Positions 1-5,575 of a stretch of DNA of 11,134 nucleotides are shown piece by piece. Both the position numbers and the translations under genes were made by a program. The notes below the pieces were generated by a model that did not search any database, was not told the origin of the DNA, and saw only the letters and a list, made by a program, of their open reading frames with translations. Every line of letters begins with the position of its first letter. The stretch's first letter is position 1. Source of the DNA: Oscillospiraceae bacterium (lineage in GTDB: Bacteria; Bacillota; Clostridia; Oscillospirales; Ruminococcaceae); the NCBI GenBank assembly GCA_014796735.1, contig JAAVIG010000135.1:1-11134 (forward strand). The letters run 5' to 3'.

Positions 1-2
1 AG

Positions 3-1349
3 ACTTTGGCGCAGCTGCAGCAAGAAAATGCTTCAAGCGAAGCAAGAAATACCCTTATCTCCATGTTTGATGAGGACAGCTTCACCGAGCTTTCACCCTA
101 TACGGGCGGAAGCGTGGTAACAGGCTACGGTCAGGTGGACGGCTGCCCCGTATACGCCTTTATTCAGGACGTTTCGGTAAAAAGCGGCGCTGTATGCAAG
201 GCGGCGGCTCAAAAAATAGTTAAGCTGTACTCCCTTGCGGTAAAGAACGGCGCACCCGTTATAGCGGTTTACGATTCCAAAGGCGGCGATATTGCCGAGG
301 GCGTTGAACTGCTCACCGCTTACGGGGATATTGCAAACGCCTCGGCTTCGATCTCGGGCGTTGCTCCCCAAATATCAATAGTCAGCGGCGTGTGCGGCGG
401 CATAAGCGCTTCTCTCGCCTGCATGGCTGATTTCGTCATAATGACCGAAAAAGCCGAGCTTTTCCTTACCGCTCCCTTCATTACAGCGGGCGCGGGTGCG
501 GGCACGGCAAAGAACGCTGCTCTTTCGGGCGTTTCCTGCATGACCGTAAAGGATATTGCCGAAGCTATCAAAAAGGCAAAAGCTCTGGCGGCGATACTTC
601 CTCAGAACAATTTAGAGGTGGCGGGCAACGATTACTTTGCTCTCCCCACCGATACCGCCGATGCTTCCCTTAAGGGTGAAGCAATGGTCAAGACAGTGGC
701 GGACAAGGACAGCCTGATCGAGCTGTTCCCCGAATTCGGCAAGGCTTCTTACACCGCATTGGGAAGCGTTAACTGGAAAACAGTCGGATTTGTTGCCACA
801 AATAAAACGGAGGATAAGCTCACCGCTGCGGACACCGCCAAGATAGCAAGATTCGTTGGAATCTGCGACGCTTTCTCGATCCCCGTTGTAACTATAGTTG
901 ACAGCGAGGGCTTTGCCGCCGACAGCGCGGCGGAGCTTGCGGGAAGCATACGCGACGCGGCTAAGCTTACACAGGTCTATGCCTCCGCTACCACTCCCAA
1001 GGTGTCCGTTATAACGGGCAATGCTCTGGGCGGAGCGTTCACAGTTTTCTGTGGCATGAACGCTGATGTTACACTTGCCCTCGAACAGGCGGTAATTGCC
1101 CCCACAACTCCCAAAGCGGCGGCGATTTTCCTGTACTCCGACAAGCTGAACAGCAAGGCTGAGATCGAGGCGGCGGCGGAAGAGTACAAGGCAAGTGAAG
1201 CAAGCGCGGTAAACGCAATGGAAAAAGGCGCGGTTGACAGGGTAATTTCCGCTGAGGACATCTGGTCGTCGGTAAACAGCGCGCTTGAAATGCTTTCGGG
1301 CAAGAGAGTACAGGCACCTGCAAGAAAACACATTAACTTTGTTTATTAA
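3..1349 (+). CDS. Biotin-dependent carboxyl-CoA carboxyltransferase subunit (12S/MmdA-like), 5' end truncated
   Basis: Predicted to move the carboxyl group between carboxybiotin and an acyl-CoA (methylmalonyl-, malonyl- or similar); cytosolic. At least 447 residues are visible, with two crotonase-like carboxyltransferase halves. The N half has DSKGGDIAEGV (about residues 90-100, counting from the TTG at 6) and the Gly-rich GVCGGISASLACMADF (128-143). The C half has GNALGGAF (338-345), GAVDRVI (408-414) and a basic tail ending KHINFVY, comparable to the KKHGNIPL-type end of this family. The frame is open to the window edge and no ribosome binding site fits, so the true start is probably upstream; the TTG at 6 is only the first possible start codon. 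MmdA proteins are usually about 510 residues, and several signature positions are degenerate: the family's SGGARIQEGV and AVMGxEGAV segments are altered here. It is a divergent subfamily with unknown acyl-CoA specificity. The biotin carrier and 5S-like genes downstream support the role. Confidence 0.82.
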   Translation, partial: TLAQLQQENASSEARNTLISMFDEDSFTELSPYTGGSVVTGYGQVDGCPVYAFIQDVSVKSGAVCKAAAQKIVKLYSLAVKNGAPVIAVYDSKGGDIAEGVELLTAYGDIANASASISGVAPQISIVSGVCGGISASLACMADFVIMTEKAELFLTAPFITAGAGAGTAKNAALSGVSCMTVKDIAEAIKKAKALAAILPQNNLEVAGNDYFALPTDTADASLKGEAMVKTVADKDSLIELFPEFGKASYTALGSVNWKTVGFVATNKTEDKLTAADTAKIARFVGICDAFSIPVVTIVDSEGFAADSAAELAGSIRDAAKLTQVYASATTPKVSVITGNALGGAFTVFCGMNADVTLALEQAVIAPTTPKAAAIFLYSDKLNSKAEIEAAAEEYKASEASAVNAMEKGAVDRVISAEDIWSSVNSALEMLSGKRVQAPARKHINFVY

Positions 1350-1353
1350 ATTT

Positions 1354-1379
1354 GTTCACAAAAACGCAATCACGTGAAC
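1354..1379 (+). other. Small intercistronic hairpin
   Basis: GTTCAC (1354-1359) pairs with GTGAAC (1374-1379) around a 14-nt loop, in the 67-nt gap between the carboxyltransferase and the biotin carrier gene. There is no long T-run after it, so it is not a convincing terminator. It could be an mRNA processing or stability element that lets carrier and catalytic subunits be made in different amounts, or it could be chance. Confidence 0.3.
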
Positions 1380-1416
1380 TTTACTGAATAAAAATCGGAG
1401 AAAGGAACCAAATCTT

Positions 1417-1785
1417 ATGAAAAGATATAACATCACAGTAAACGGAACCGCTTACGACGTTGCGGTTGAAGAAGTTGCGAACGACGGAGCAGCTCCCGCT
1501 GCTGCACCTGCGCAAGCCGCACCCGCCGCTAAGCCCGCTCCCAAGCCCGCGGCCGCTCCCGCTGGAGGCGGAAGCGTAAAGATCACAGCCCCCATGCCCG
1601 GAACTATCGTTGAGGTTAAGGCAAAGGTCGGAGACCCTGTTAAAAACGGTACTGTCATAGCGGTGCTTGAAGCCATGAAAATGGAAAACGACGTTGTTGC
1701 TGACAGAGACGGCACTATCGCAAGCATTAACGTAAACAAAGGCGACAGCGTTTCCACAGGCTCGGTTATAGCTACACTTAACTAA
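1417..1785 (+). CDS. Biotin carboxyl carrier protein (biotin/lipoyl attachment domain)
   Basis: This 122-residue carrier holds the covalently bound biotin that shuttles CO2 between the two carboxyltransferase subunits encoded on either side. Residues 1-22 form a short N-terminal segment and 25-50 an Ala/Pro-rich flexible linker. Residues 53-122 are a biotinyl domain with the signature EAMKMEN; Lys88 is the predicted biotinylation site, to be modified by a biotin protein ligase encoded elsewhere. The domain starts with the usual ITAPMPGTI strand and ends with the SVSTGSVIATLN strand. AAAGGA at 1401-1406 lies 10 bases before the ATG. Its length is close to the 1.3S subunit of Propionibacterium transcarboxylase (about 123 residues, from memory), and the Ala/Pro linker is typical of decarboxylase and transcarboxylase carriers. 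The same protein type serves Na+-pumping decarboxylases, so the fold is certain but the parent complex is inferred. Confidence 0.93.
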   Translation: MKRYNITVNGTAYDVAVEEVANDGAAPAAAPAQAAPAAKPAPKPAAAPAGGGSVKITAPMPGTIVEVKAKVGDPVKNGTVIAVLEAMKMENDVVADRDGTIASINVNKGDSVSTGSVIATLN

Positions 1786-1807
1786 AAAGCGAAAGGAATG
1801 ATCACAT

Positions 1808-3214
1808 ATGGCTAATGTAAAAAAGGTGGGTATCACCGAAACAGTCCTTCGTGACGCTCACCAATCACTTATCGCTACTCGTATGACTATGGACGAAATG
1901 CGCCCTATCCTCGGCACTATGGATAAGATCGGCTACCGTTCGGTAGAGTGCTGGGGCGGCGCCACCTTTGACAGCTGTCTGCGCTTCCTTGATGAAGACC
2001 CGTGGGAAAGATTAAGAATACTTCGCAGGGAAATGCCCAACACAAAGCTTCAGATGCTGTTCAGAGGACAGAATATGTTAGGCTACCGTCACTATGCCGA
2101 CGACGTTCTGGAATACTTTGTTCAGAAGTGCGTTTCCAACGGTATTGACGTTATCCGTATCTTTGACGCTCTGAACGATATACGCAACATGAAGACCTCC
2201 ATAAAAGCCGCCAAAAAAGAGGGCGCACACTTCCAAGGCTGTATCAGCTACACCTTAAGCCCCGTTCACACCAACGAAAAATTCGTTGAGTTTGCAAAAC
2301 AGCTTGAAAACGAGGGTGCGGACAGCATCTGTATCAAGGATATGGCGGGACTGCTTAAGCCTTACACCACCTACGAGCTTGTAAAGGCTCTTAAAGAAGC
2401 GGTAAAGATACCCATTCAGCTCCATTCTCACTATACGTCGGGTCTTGCTTCAATGTCGCTGCTTAAGGGCATCGAGGCGGGCGCGGACGTTATCGACACC
2501 TCAATCTCACCTCTCGCAATGGGCACCAGCCACCCCTCTACCGAATCCATGGTTGCGGCGCTGCAGGGCACCGAGTACGACACGGGACTTGATCTTCACG
2601 CACTCAACGAGGTTCGCGACTACTTCCAGAAGCTGCGCGAAAAATACCTTAAGAGCGGACAGCTTGACCCCAAGGTTATGGGCGTAGACGCAAACACACT
2701 GCTTTATCAGGTACCGGGCGGCATGCTGTCCAACCTTGTTTCACAGCTTAAGCAGGCGGGAAAATCCGACAAGCTGGACGAGGTGCTTAAGGAGGTTCCG
2801 AGAGTAAGAGAGGATTCCGGCTATCCTCCGCTGGTAACGCCTACCAGCCAGATAGTAGGCACACAGGCGGTATTCAACGTAATTATGGGCGAACGCTACA
2901 AGACAGTTACCAAGGAATTTAAAGGTCTTGTACGCGGCGAATACGGAAAAACCCCCGTTGACATCGACCCCGCTTTCAGGAAAAAGATTATCGGCGACGA
3001 GGCGCCTATCGACTGCCGTCCCGCCGACCTGATCGCTCCCGAGCTGGATAAGCTCAAATCGGAAGCAGCAAAGTGGGCGGAGCAGGAGGAGGACGTATTG
3101 AGCTACGCCATGTTCGGGCAGGTAGCCGAAAAGTTCTTTGAAAAGCGCAGAGACAAGGAAAACGGAATCGACAATATCCACGCCGACAAGACAAATAAGG
3201 TGATGCCCGTATAA
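1808..3214 (+). CDS. oadA: Oxaloacetate decarboxylase alpha / pyruvate carboxyltransferase (5S-type) subunit
   Basis: Transfers carboxyl between carboxybiotin and pyruvate/oxaloacetate in a metal-dependent TIM-barrel active site. The 468 residues begin with the family hallmark TETVLRDAHQSLIATRM; Asp16 is the predicted metal ligand. Further landmarks are FRGQNMLGYRHY (85-96), CIKDMAG (175-181, Lys177 expected to be carbamylated), the metal-binding HSHYTSG (His206, His208) and PGGMLSNL (303-310). The C-terminal conserved domain runs to about residue 450. No biotin domain is fused to it, consistent with the separate carrier encoded 22 bases upstream. AAAGGA at 1792-1797 supports the ATG at 1808; an ATG at 1798 is out of frame. 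With its neighbours it could form a transcarboxylase (methylmalonyl-CoA + pyruvate to propionyl-CoA + oxaloacetate) or part of an oxaloacetate decarboxylase. The symbol denotes the family, not a proven Na+ pump. Confidence 0.93.
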   Translation: MANVKKVGITETVLRDAHQSLIATRMTMDEMRPILGTMDKIGYRSVECWGGATFDSCLRFLDEDPWERLRILRREMPNTKLQMLFRGQNMLGYRHYADDVLEYFVQKCVSNGIDVIRIFDALNDIRNMKTSIKAAKKEGAHFQGCISYTLSPVHTNEKFVEFAKQLENEGADSICIKDMAGLLKPYTTYELVKALKEAVKIPIQLHSHYTSGLASMSLLKGIEAGADVIDTSISPLAMGTSHPSTESMVAALQGTEYDTGLDLHALNEVRDYFQKLREKYLKSGQLDPKVMGVDANTLLYQVPGGMLSNLVSQLKQAGKSDKLDEVLKEVPRVREDSGYPPLVTPTSQIVGTQAVFNVIMGERYKTVTKEFKGLVRGEYGKTPVDIDPAFRKKIIGDEAPIDCRPADLIAPELDKLKSEAAKWAEQEEDVLSYAMFGQVAEKFFEKRRDKENGIDNIHADKTNKVMPV

Positions 3215-3341
3215 GATTATTTGGTTGAATTTTACCTAAAAACTAAGAAAAGTTTGTTTTTAAGTAAATTTAACAAAAAATGTATTGTATGTTTAAGCAG
3301 TTTCACTCAAAAATAAGGATAAAGATTGTAACTATTAACTG

Positions 3342-3370
3342 TTGCAATCGCACGGCATATAAGATATAAT
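3342..3370 (+). promoter_or_regulatory. Sigma-A promoter of the secreted-protein gene
   Basis: TTGCAA (3342-3347), a 17-base spacer and a perfect TATAAT (3365-3370) lie 58 bases before the ATG at 3428. Transcription would begin near 3377. The near-consensus match suggests strong housekeeping expression. The upstream stretch 3215-3341 is AT-rich with no gene; a weak AAACT/AGTTT stem followed by a T-run at 3240-3261 may help end the upstream operon. Confidence 0.82.
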
Positions 3371-3376
3371 TTTTAA

Positions 3377-3391
3377 TAGGATAATCTCCTA
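3377..3391 (+). promoter_or_regulatory. Mini-hairpin at the predicted mRNA 5' end
   Basis: TAGGA (3377-3381) pairs with TCCTA (3387-3391) around a 5-base loop, starting at the predicted first transcribed base. Stem-loops at extreme 5' ends are known to protect some bacterial mRNAs. The CTCC inside it (3386-3389) could instead pair with GGAG of the ribosome binding site (GGAGGA, 3414-3419). Both pairings are short, so this is tentative. Confidence 0.35.
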
Positions 3392-3427
3392 ATTTTTAAC
3401 AAAAAACTATTTTGGAGGAATTTTACA

Positions 3428-4132
3428 ATGAACATTAAAAAAATCATTGCCGGCACAGCTGCCTCTGCTTTGGCAGTAAGCGCAATGGCTGTTGCTGCAA
3501 GCGCAGGAACCGTTACTTCAAGCATACCCTATTCCGCAGACGACGGCAACGGAAACTACCAGGTTTTCCTCAGCGGCGACGCTGTTGGAGGCGACCTCTA
3601 CAATCTCGATCCTTCTCAGATCGCTTCTTACGATGTAACCCTTTCTTGGGAAGCAGGAGAAGAAGACTGGATTGGCGGCGCATGCATTGTTCAGTATGAG
3701 AGCGGCGGCTGGTGGACACAGATCGGCGACTACTCCAACGACGGCGAAAACAGAACATGGGGCAATCTGCAGAGCGGCGACACCTTCAATGTTGTACTTC
3801 CCGAAGCTATCCCTGCAGATGAGCAATCCGTAATCTTAACCTTCCAGAACTATTCTGACGGAATTGCAGTAAATGTTGACAAGATAGTACTCAAGGACGC
3901 CAGCGGCAATGCTATTTTAACACTTCCCGCAGAAGCTGCAGCTCCCGCTGCTACAGAAGCTACCGAAGCAGCTACCGAGGCTCAGGCTCCCGCCGCAGCA
4001 GGTGACACATCTGCTCCCGCTGCTACCACTGACAAGAACAATGCTGACACAGGCGTTGAGGGTGTAGCTGCTGTTGCAGGTATCGCTATCGTTGCAGCAG
4101 GTGCGGTTGTAGTTGCTAAGAAGAGAAAGTAA
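3428..4132 (+). CDS. Secreted beta-sandwich-like protein with N-A-D-T-G cell-wall-anchor-like C-terminus
   Basis: This 234-residue protein is exported and probably surface-bound; its function is not recognised. Residues 1-26 are a clear signal peptide (MNIKK, hydrophobic Ala-rich core, predicted cleavage after ASA). Residues 30-165 are rich in Gly, Asp, Trp and aromatics with alternating strands (IGGACIVQYESGGWWTQIG at 82-100, VILTFQNYSDGIAVNVDKIVLKD at 135-157), resembling a carbohydrate-binding or jelly-roll module without a nameable family. Residues 166-203 are an Ala/Thr/Glu/Pro linker with ATEA repeats. The tail NADTG (205-209), a hydrophobic span (211-230) and KKRK has the order of a sortase signal, although the motif is not LPxTG; it could also be a plain C-terminal membrane anchor. 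GGAGGA at 3414-3419 supports the ATG. It is monocistronic between its own promoter and terminator, and probably abundant. Confidence 0.85.
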   Translation: MNIKKIIAGTAASALAVSAMAVAASAGTVTSSIPYSADDGNGNYQVFLSGDAVGGDLYNLDPSQIASYDVTLSWEAGEEDWIGGACIVQYESGGWWTQIGDYSNDGENRTWGNLQSGDTFNVVLPEAIPADEQSVILTFQNYSDGIAVNVDKIVLKDASGNAILTLPAEAAAPAATEATEAATEAQAPAAAGDTSAPAATTDKNNADTGVEGVAAVAGIAIVAAGAVVVAKKRK

Positions 4133-4165
4133 ACTTTGTCGGTCTCTGACGAGACCTTCCAAAGT
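4133..4165 (+). ncRNA. 3' UTR two-part stem-loop
   Basis: Immediately after the TAA stop, ACTTTG (4133-4138) pairs with CAAAGT (4160-4165). Inside it GGTCTC (4141-4146) pairs with GAGACC (4151-4156) around loop TGAC. The two helices are separated by a TC / TTC internal loop. Twelve perfect base pairs within 33 nt, lying next to a second folded unit, make chance unlikely. Function is unknown; it may be an mRNA 3' stability structure or part of a processed small RNA. Confidence 0.5.
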
Positions 4166-4166
4166 C

Positions 4167-4225
4167 GTCCAACAAGCTTTTCGGACGCTGTCCGAAATTT
4201 TGCTTCGCAAAACCGCTTATTGGAC
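4167..4225 (+). ncRNA. Three-way-junction RNA in the 3' UTR
   Basis: An outer stem GTCCAACAAGC (4167-4177) pairs with GCTTATTGGAC (4215-4225), 10 pairs with one C-A mismatch. It encloses two perfect hairpins: TTTCGGAC/GTCCGAAA (4179-4186 with 4190-4197, loop GCT) and TTTTGC/GCAAAA (4198-4203 with 4207-4212, loop TTC). Only three junction bases, 4178 and 4213-4214, are left unpaired. It lies between the stop codon and the terminator of the secreted-protein gene, so it should be transcribed. It has no tRNA features (no T-arm sequence, no anticodon arm) and I recognise no Rfam class. Because the DNA pairs equally well, a DNA-level repeat or recombination site is the alternative. Confidence 0.5.
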
Positions 4226-4253
4226 ACGTACTGCAAGACGTTAACTTGTGATT

Positions 4254-4283
4254 AAAGGAACCCTTTTATAGGGTTCCTTTTTT
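4254..4283 (+). terminator. Intrinsic terminator of the secreted-protein gene
   Basis: AAAGGAACCC (4254-4263) pairs perfectly with GGGTTCCTTT (4271-4280) around TTTTATA and is followed by a continuing T-run to 4283. This is a textbook Rho-independent terminator, about 120 bases after the stop codon, so it leaves a long folded 3' UTR on the message. Confidence 0.92.
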
Positions 4284-4294
4284 ATCGCAAAATT

Positions 4295-4332
4295 AAAGGG
4301 CAGCCGCAAAAAAGCGATTGCCCTTTTATTTT
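4295..4332 (-). terminator. Terminator of the DHH phosphoesterase gene (possibly bidirectional)
   Basis: AAAGGGCA (4295-4302) pairs with TGCCCTTT (4319-4326), with an inner CGC/GCG helix (4305-4307 with 4314-4316) capped by an A-run. On the minus strand the hairpin is followed by AATTTT and lies 16 bases past the stop codon. On the plus strand it is followed by TTATTTT, so it could back up the neighbouring terminator. Confidence 0.75.
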
Positions 4333-4342
4333 AAATATAAGC

Positions 4343-5260
4343 TTAGCCCTTATAATTAACGATCTCATCGATCAGCTTAGGCAGCTTTTCATTCATATCC
4401 TCGTCGGAGAATTGACAAGTACCAACCTTTTTGTGTCCGCCGCCGCCATACTTCAACATAAGGCTGCCTACGTCCACATTGGAGGTTTTATTGATAATGC
4501 TGTACCCTACCGCTGCGGAACAGCCCAAACCGCCCTTTCCGTTTACGATCCAAACGGAGATATTCTGCTCGGGATAAAGGCTGTAGATCATGAAGCGGTT
4601 TCCCGTATAAATTGGGTCTACTCCTCTTAAATCGGATATAATAACGTCCTTTTCGACACGGGTATGCTGTTTTACCATTTCCTTGAATTTCTCGGTCTGC
4701 TCGTTATATACCTCTATTCTTTCCTTAACGTCGGATAAATTCAATATTTCCTCGGTGCTCATTGTGCGGCACGCGTCAATAAGCTCTTCCATTAAACGAT
4801 AGTTGGGAATGGTGAAGTTTCTCCAGCGGCCCAATCCCGTTCTGGGATCCATCAAAAAGCCCACCAATATCCAGCCTTTGGGGTTTAATATTTCGTCAAC
4901 GGTAAGGTTGCCCGAATCCACCTTGTCCACCGCTTCCATCATCTCGTCAAAGTGAGCAAAGCGTTCCTGTCCGCCGTAATATTCGTAGATTATTCTTGCG
5001 CAGGAAGGAGTGATACGGCTTTCTCCCTTGTACTTGCCCTCAAGCTGTAATCTTTCGTGCTCGCTGGAATGGTGATCGAACCACAAGCCGCAGCCCTCTA
5101 CAAAGGGTACGTTTGCGAGACAGTCGTTTTCTGTTACGGGCACCAAGCCGTCCTGTAGATCCTTAGGGTGTGCGAAAATCCAGCTATCGATAATTCCCGC
5201 CTCTTTAAGCAATGCGCCGCAGGCCAATCCGTCAAAATCGGAACGTGTTACTAATCTCAT
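4343..5260 (-). CDS. DHH superfamily phosphoesterase (exopolyphosphatase-like)
   Basis: Cytosolic metal-dependent phosphoesterase of 305 residues. SDFDG (7-11, Asp8 and Asp10 as metal ligands) and WFDHH (60-64, the DHH signature) build the N-terminal catalytic domain, with AVDKVDSGN (110-118) supplying another conserved Asp. The C-terminal DHHA1-type domain carries GGGGH (272-276), which binds the substrate phosphate. Other members act on polyphosphate, nanoRNA, cyclic dinucleotides or short oligonucleotides. This one lacks membrane, PAS/GGDEF and CBS segments, so it is a minimal DHH-DHHA1 protein whose substrate cannot be told from sequence. The minus-strand sequence AAGGAGA (5267-5273) is 6 bases from the ATG and fixes the start. 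It is monocistronic, with its own promoter at 5414-5442. Its leader of about 145 nt is unusual because it contains a two-hairpin repeat element. Confidence 0.9.
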   Translation of the reverse strand: MRLVTRSDFDGLACGALLKEAGIIDSWIFAHPKDLQDGLVPVTENDCLANVPFVEGCGLWFDHHSSEHERLQLEGKYKGESRITPSCARIIYEYYGGQERFAHFDEMMEAVDKVDSGNLTVDEILNPKGWILVGFLMDPRTGLGRWRNFTIPNYRLMEELIDACRTMSTEEILNLSDVKERIEVYNEQTEKFKEMVKQHTRVEKDVIISDLRGVDPIYTGNRFMIYSLYPEQNISVWIVNGKGGLGCSAAVGYSIINKTSNVDVGSLMLKYGGGGHKKVGTCQFSDEDMNEKLPKLIDEIVNYKG

Positions 5261-5280
5261 GACTTATCTCCTTATATGTA

Positions 5281-5374
5281 ATACTAATCCCTTTCAGAAA
5301 AAGGATTAGTGCTTCGGGTGTAATTCACAATCATTTTGCAGACCGTGACCTGCAAAATGATTGTGAATTAGTAT
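5281..5374 (-). repeat. Two-hairpin repeat element, copy A
   Basis: This 94-bp element is bounded by inverted ATACTAAT (5281-5288) and ATTAGTAT (5367-5374). On the minus strand, in the order of copy B, it has a first hairpin of 21 perfect pairs (5350-5370 with 5321-5341), the linker CACCCGAAGC, and a second hairpin (5303-5310 with 5283-5290, GGATTAGT/ACTAATCC, extended past one mismatch by three T-A pairs). The 18-nt stretch spanning the linker (5307-5324) matches copy B at 17 of 18 bases, while the arms differ. It sits between the promoter and ribosome binding site of the DHH gene, so it is transcribed in that leader. No ORF is inside; it is non-autonomous if mobile. Confidence 0.75.
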
Positions 5375-5387
5375 AATACTAATCCCT
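5374..5387 (+). repeat. 14-bp direct repeat flanking element A
   Basis: TAATACTAATCCCT at 5374-5387 repeats 5279-5292 exactly, 95 bases apart. It is either the stump of a second element joined end to end with copy A or a duplication made on insertion. Its length and its overlap with the element end favour a truncated tandem copy. Confidence 0.7.
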
Positions 5388-5413
5388 GCGTAACAAATGC
5401 AGTTCTTAAATAT

Positions 5414-5442
5414 AGTATAGCATATTTGTACGCTTTTTGCAA
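5414..5442 (-). promoter_or_regulatory. Sigma-A promoter of the DHH phosphoesterase gene
   Basis: Reading the minus strand, TTGCAA (5437-5442), a 17-base spacer and TATACT (5414-5419) form a near-consensus promoter. Transcription should begin near 5407, giving a leader of about 145 nt that contains element A. A-rich tracts lie upstream on this strand (5471-5500) and could act as a loose UP-like region. The gene-free stretch 5261-5575 holds, in order: ribosome binding site, element A, the 14-bp repeat, this promoter, T-rich tracts and the sigma-factor leader. Confidence 0.78.
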
Positions 5443-5499
5443 GTGGTAGTTTTAGGTTTTAAAAGGTTCGTTTTTTTTTATTTTTTATTTTCAAATTTT

Positions 5500-5530
5500 T
5501 TGCAGCGTTTTTGAAAAAAATGTGTATATA
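5500..5530 (+). promoter_or_regulatory. Candidate promoter of the ECF sigma operon
   Basis: TTGCAG (5500-5505) is followed after 17 bases by TGTATA (5523-5528), or after 19 by TATATA (5525-5530). It is the best sigma-A-like match upstream of the sigma gene but not strong. ECF operons are often driven by their own sigma factor, and that promoter type cannot be recognised here without knowing the factor's consensus. Confidence 0.4.
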
Positions 5531-5544
5531 GAAGTGAACAGCAA

Positions 5545-5558
5545 AGGAACATGTTCCT
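5545..5558. promoter_or_regulatory. 14-bp perfect palindrome, possible operator
   Basis: AGGAACATGTTCCT is a perfect inverted repeat with no central spacer, placed between the candidate promoter and the GGAGG ribosome binding site (5564-5568) of the sigma gene. Position and symmetry suit a dimeric repressor site, but no family consensus that I know fits it. The LexA box of Gram-positives needs four bases between GAAC and GTTC; here there are two. Confidence 0.35.
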
Positions 5559-5575
5559 GATCCGGAGGTTTTATA

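Noticed and set aside
612..1331. 239-residue open frame on the minus strand
   Set aside because: Lies wholly opposite the carboxyltransferase gene, has no family resemblance and no ribosome binding site; it is a shadow of that gene's codon bias.
1381..1836. 151-residue minus-strand frame over the biotin carrier gene
   Set aside because: Ser/Gly/Cys-rich low complexity opposite the Ala/Pro linker, no plausible product.
4167..4225. tRNA or tRNA-like gene
   Set aside because: Three-way rather than four-arm fold, no GGTTCGAATCC-type arm, no acceptor end and only 59 nt.
5321..5370. 21-bp hairpin as a terminator
   Set aside because: No T-run follows on either strand, and it sits inside a repeat element between a promoter and its gene.
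5372..5377. TATAAT as a promoter for the plus-strand sigma gene
   Set aside because: No -35 hexamer at suitable distance (the upstream bases are the element's hairpin arm), and it arises from the joining of two element ends about 200 bases from the gene.
5281..5387. CRISPR-like array
   Set aside because: Only two repeat units of 14 bp, palindromic spacer content and no cas genes.
5545..5558. LexA/SOS box
   Set aside because: Spacing between GAAC and GTTC is two bases, not four, and the neighbouring gene is not a damage-response gene.
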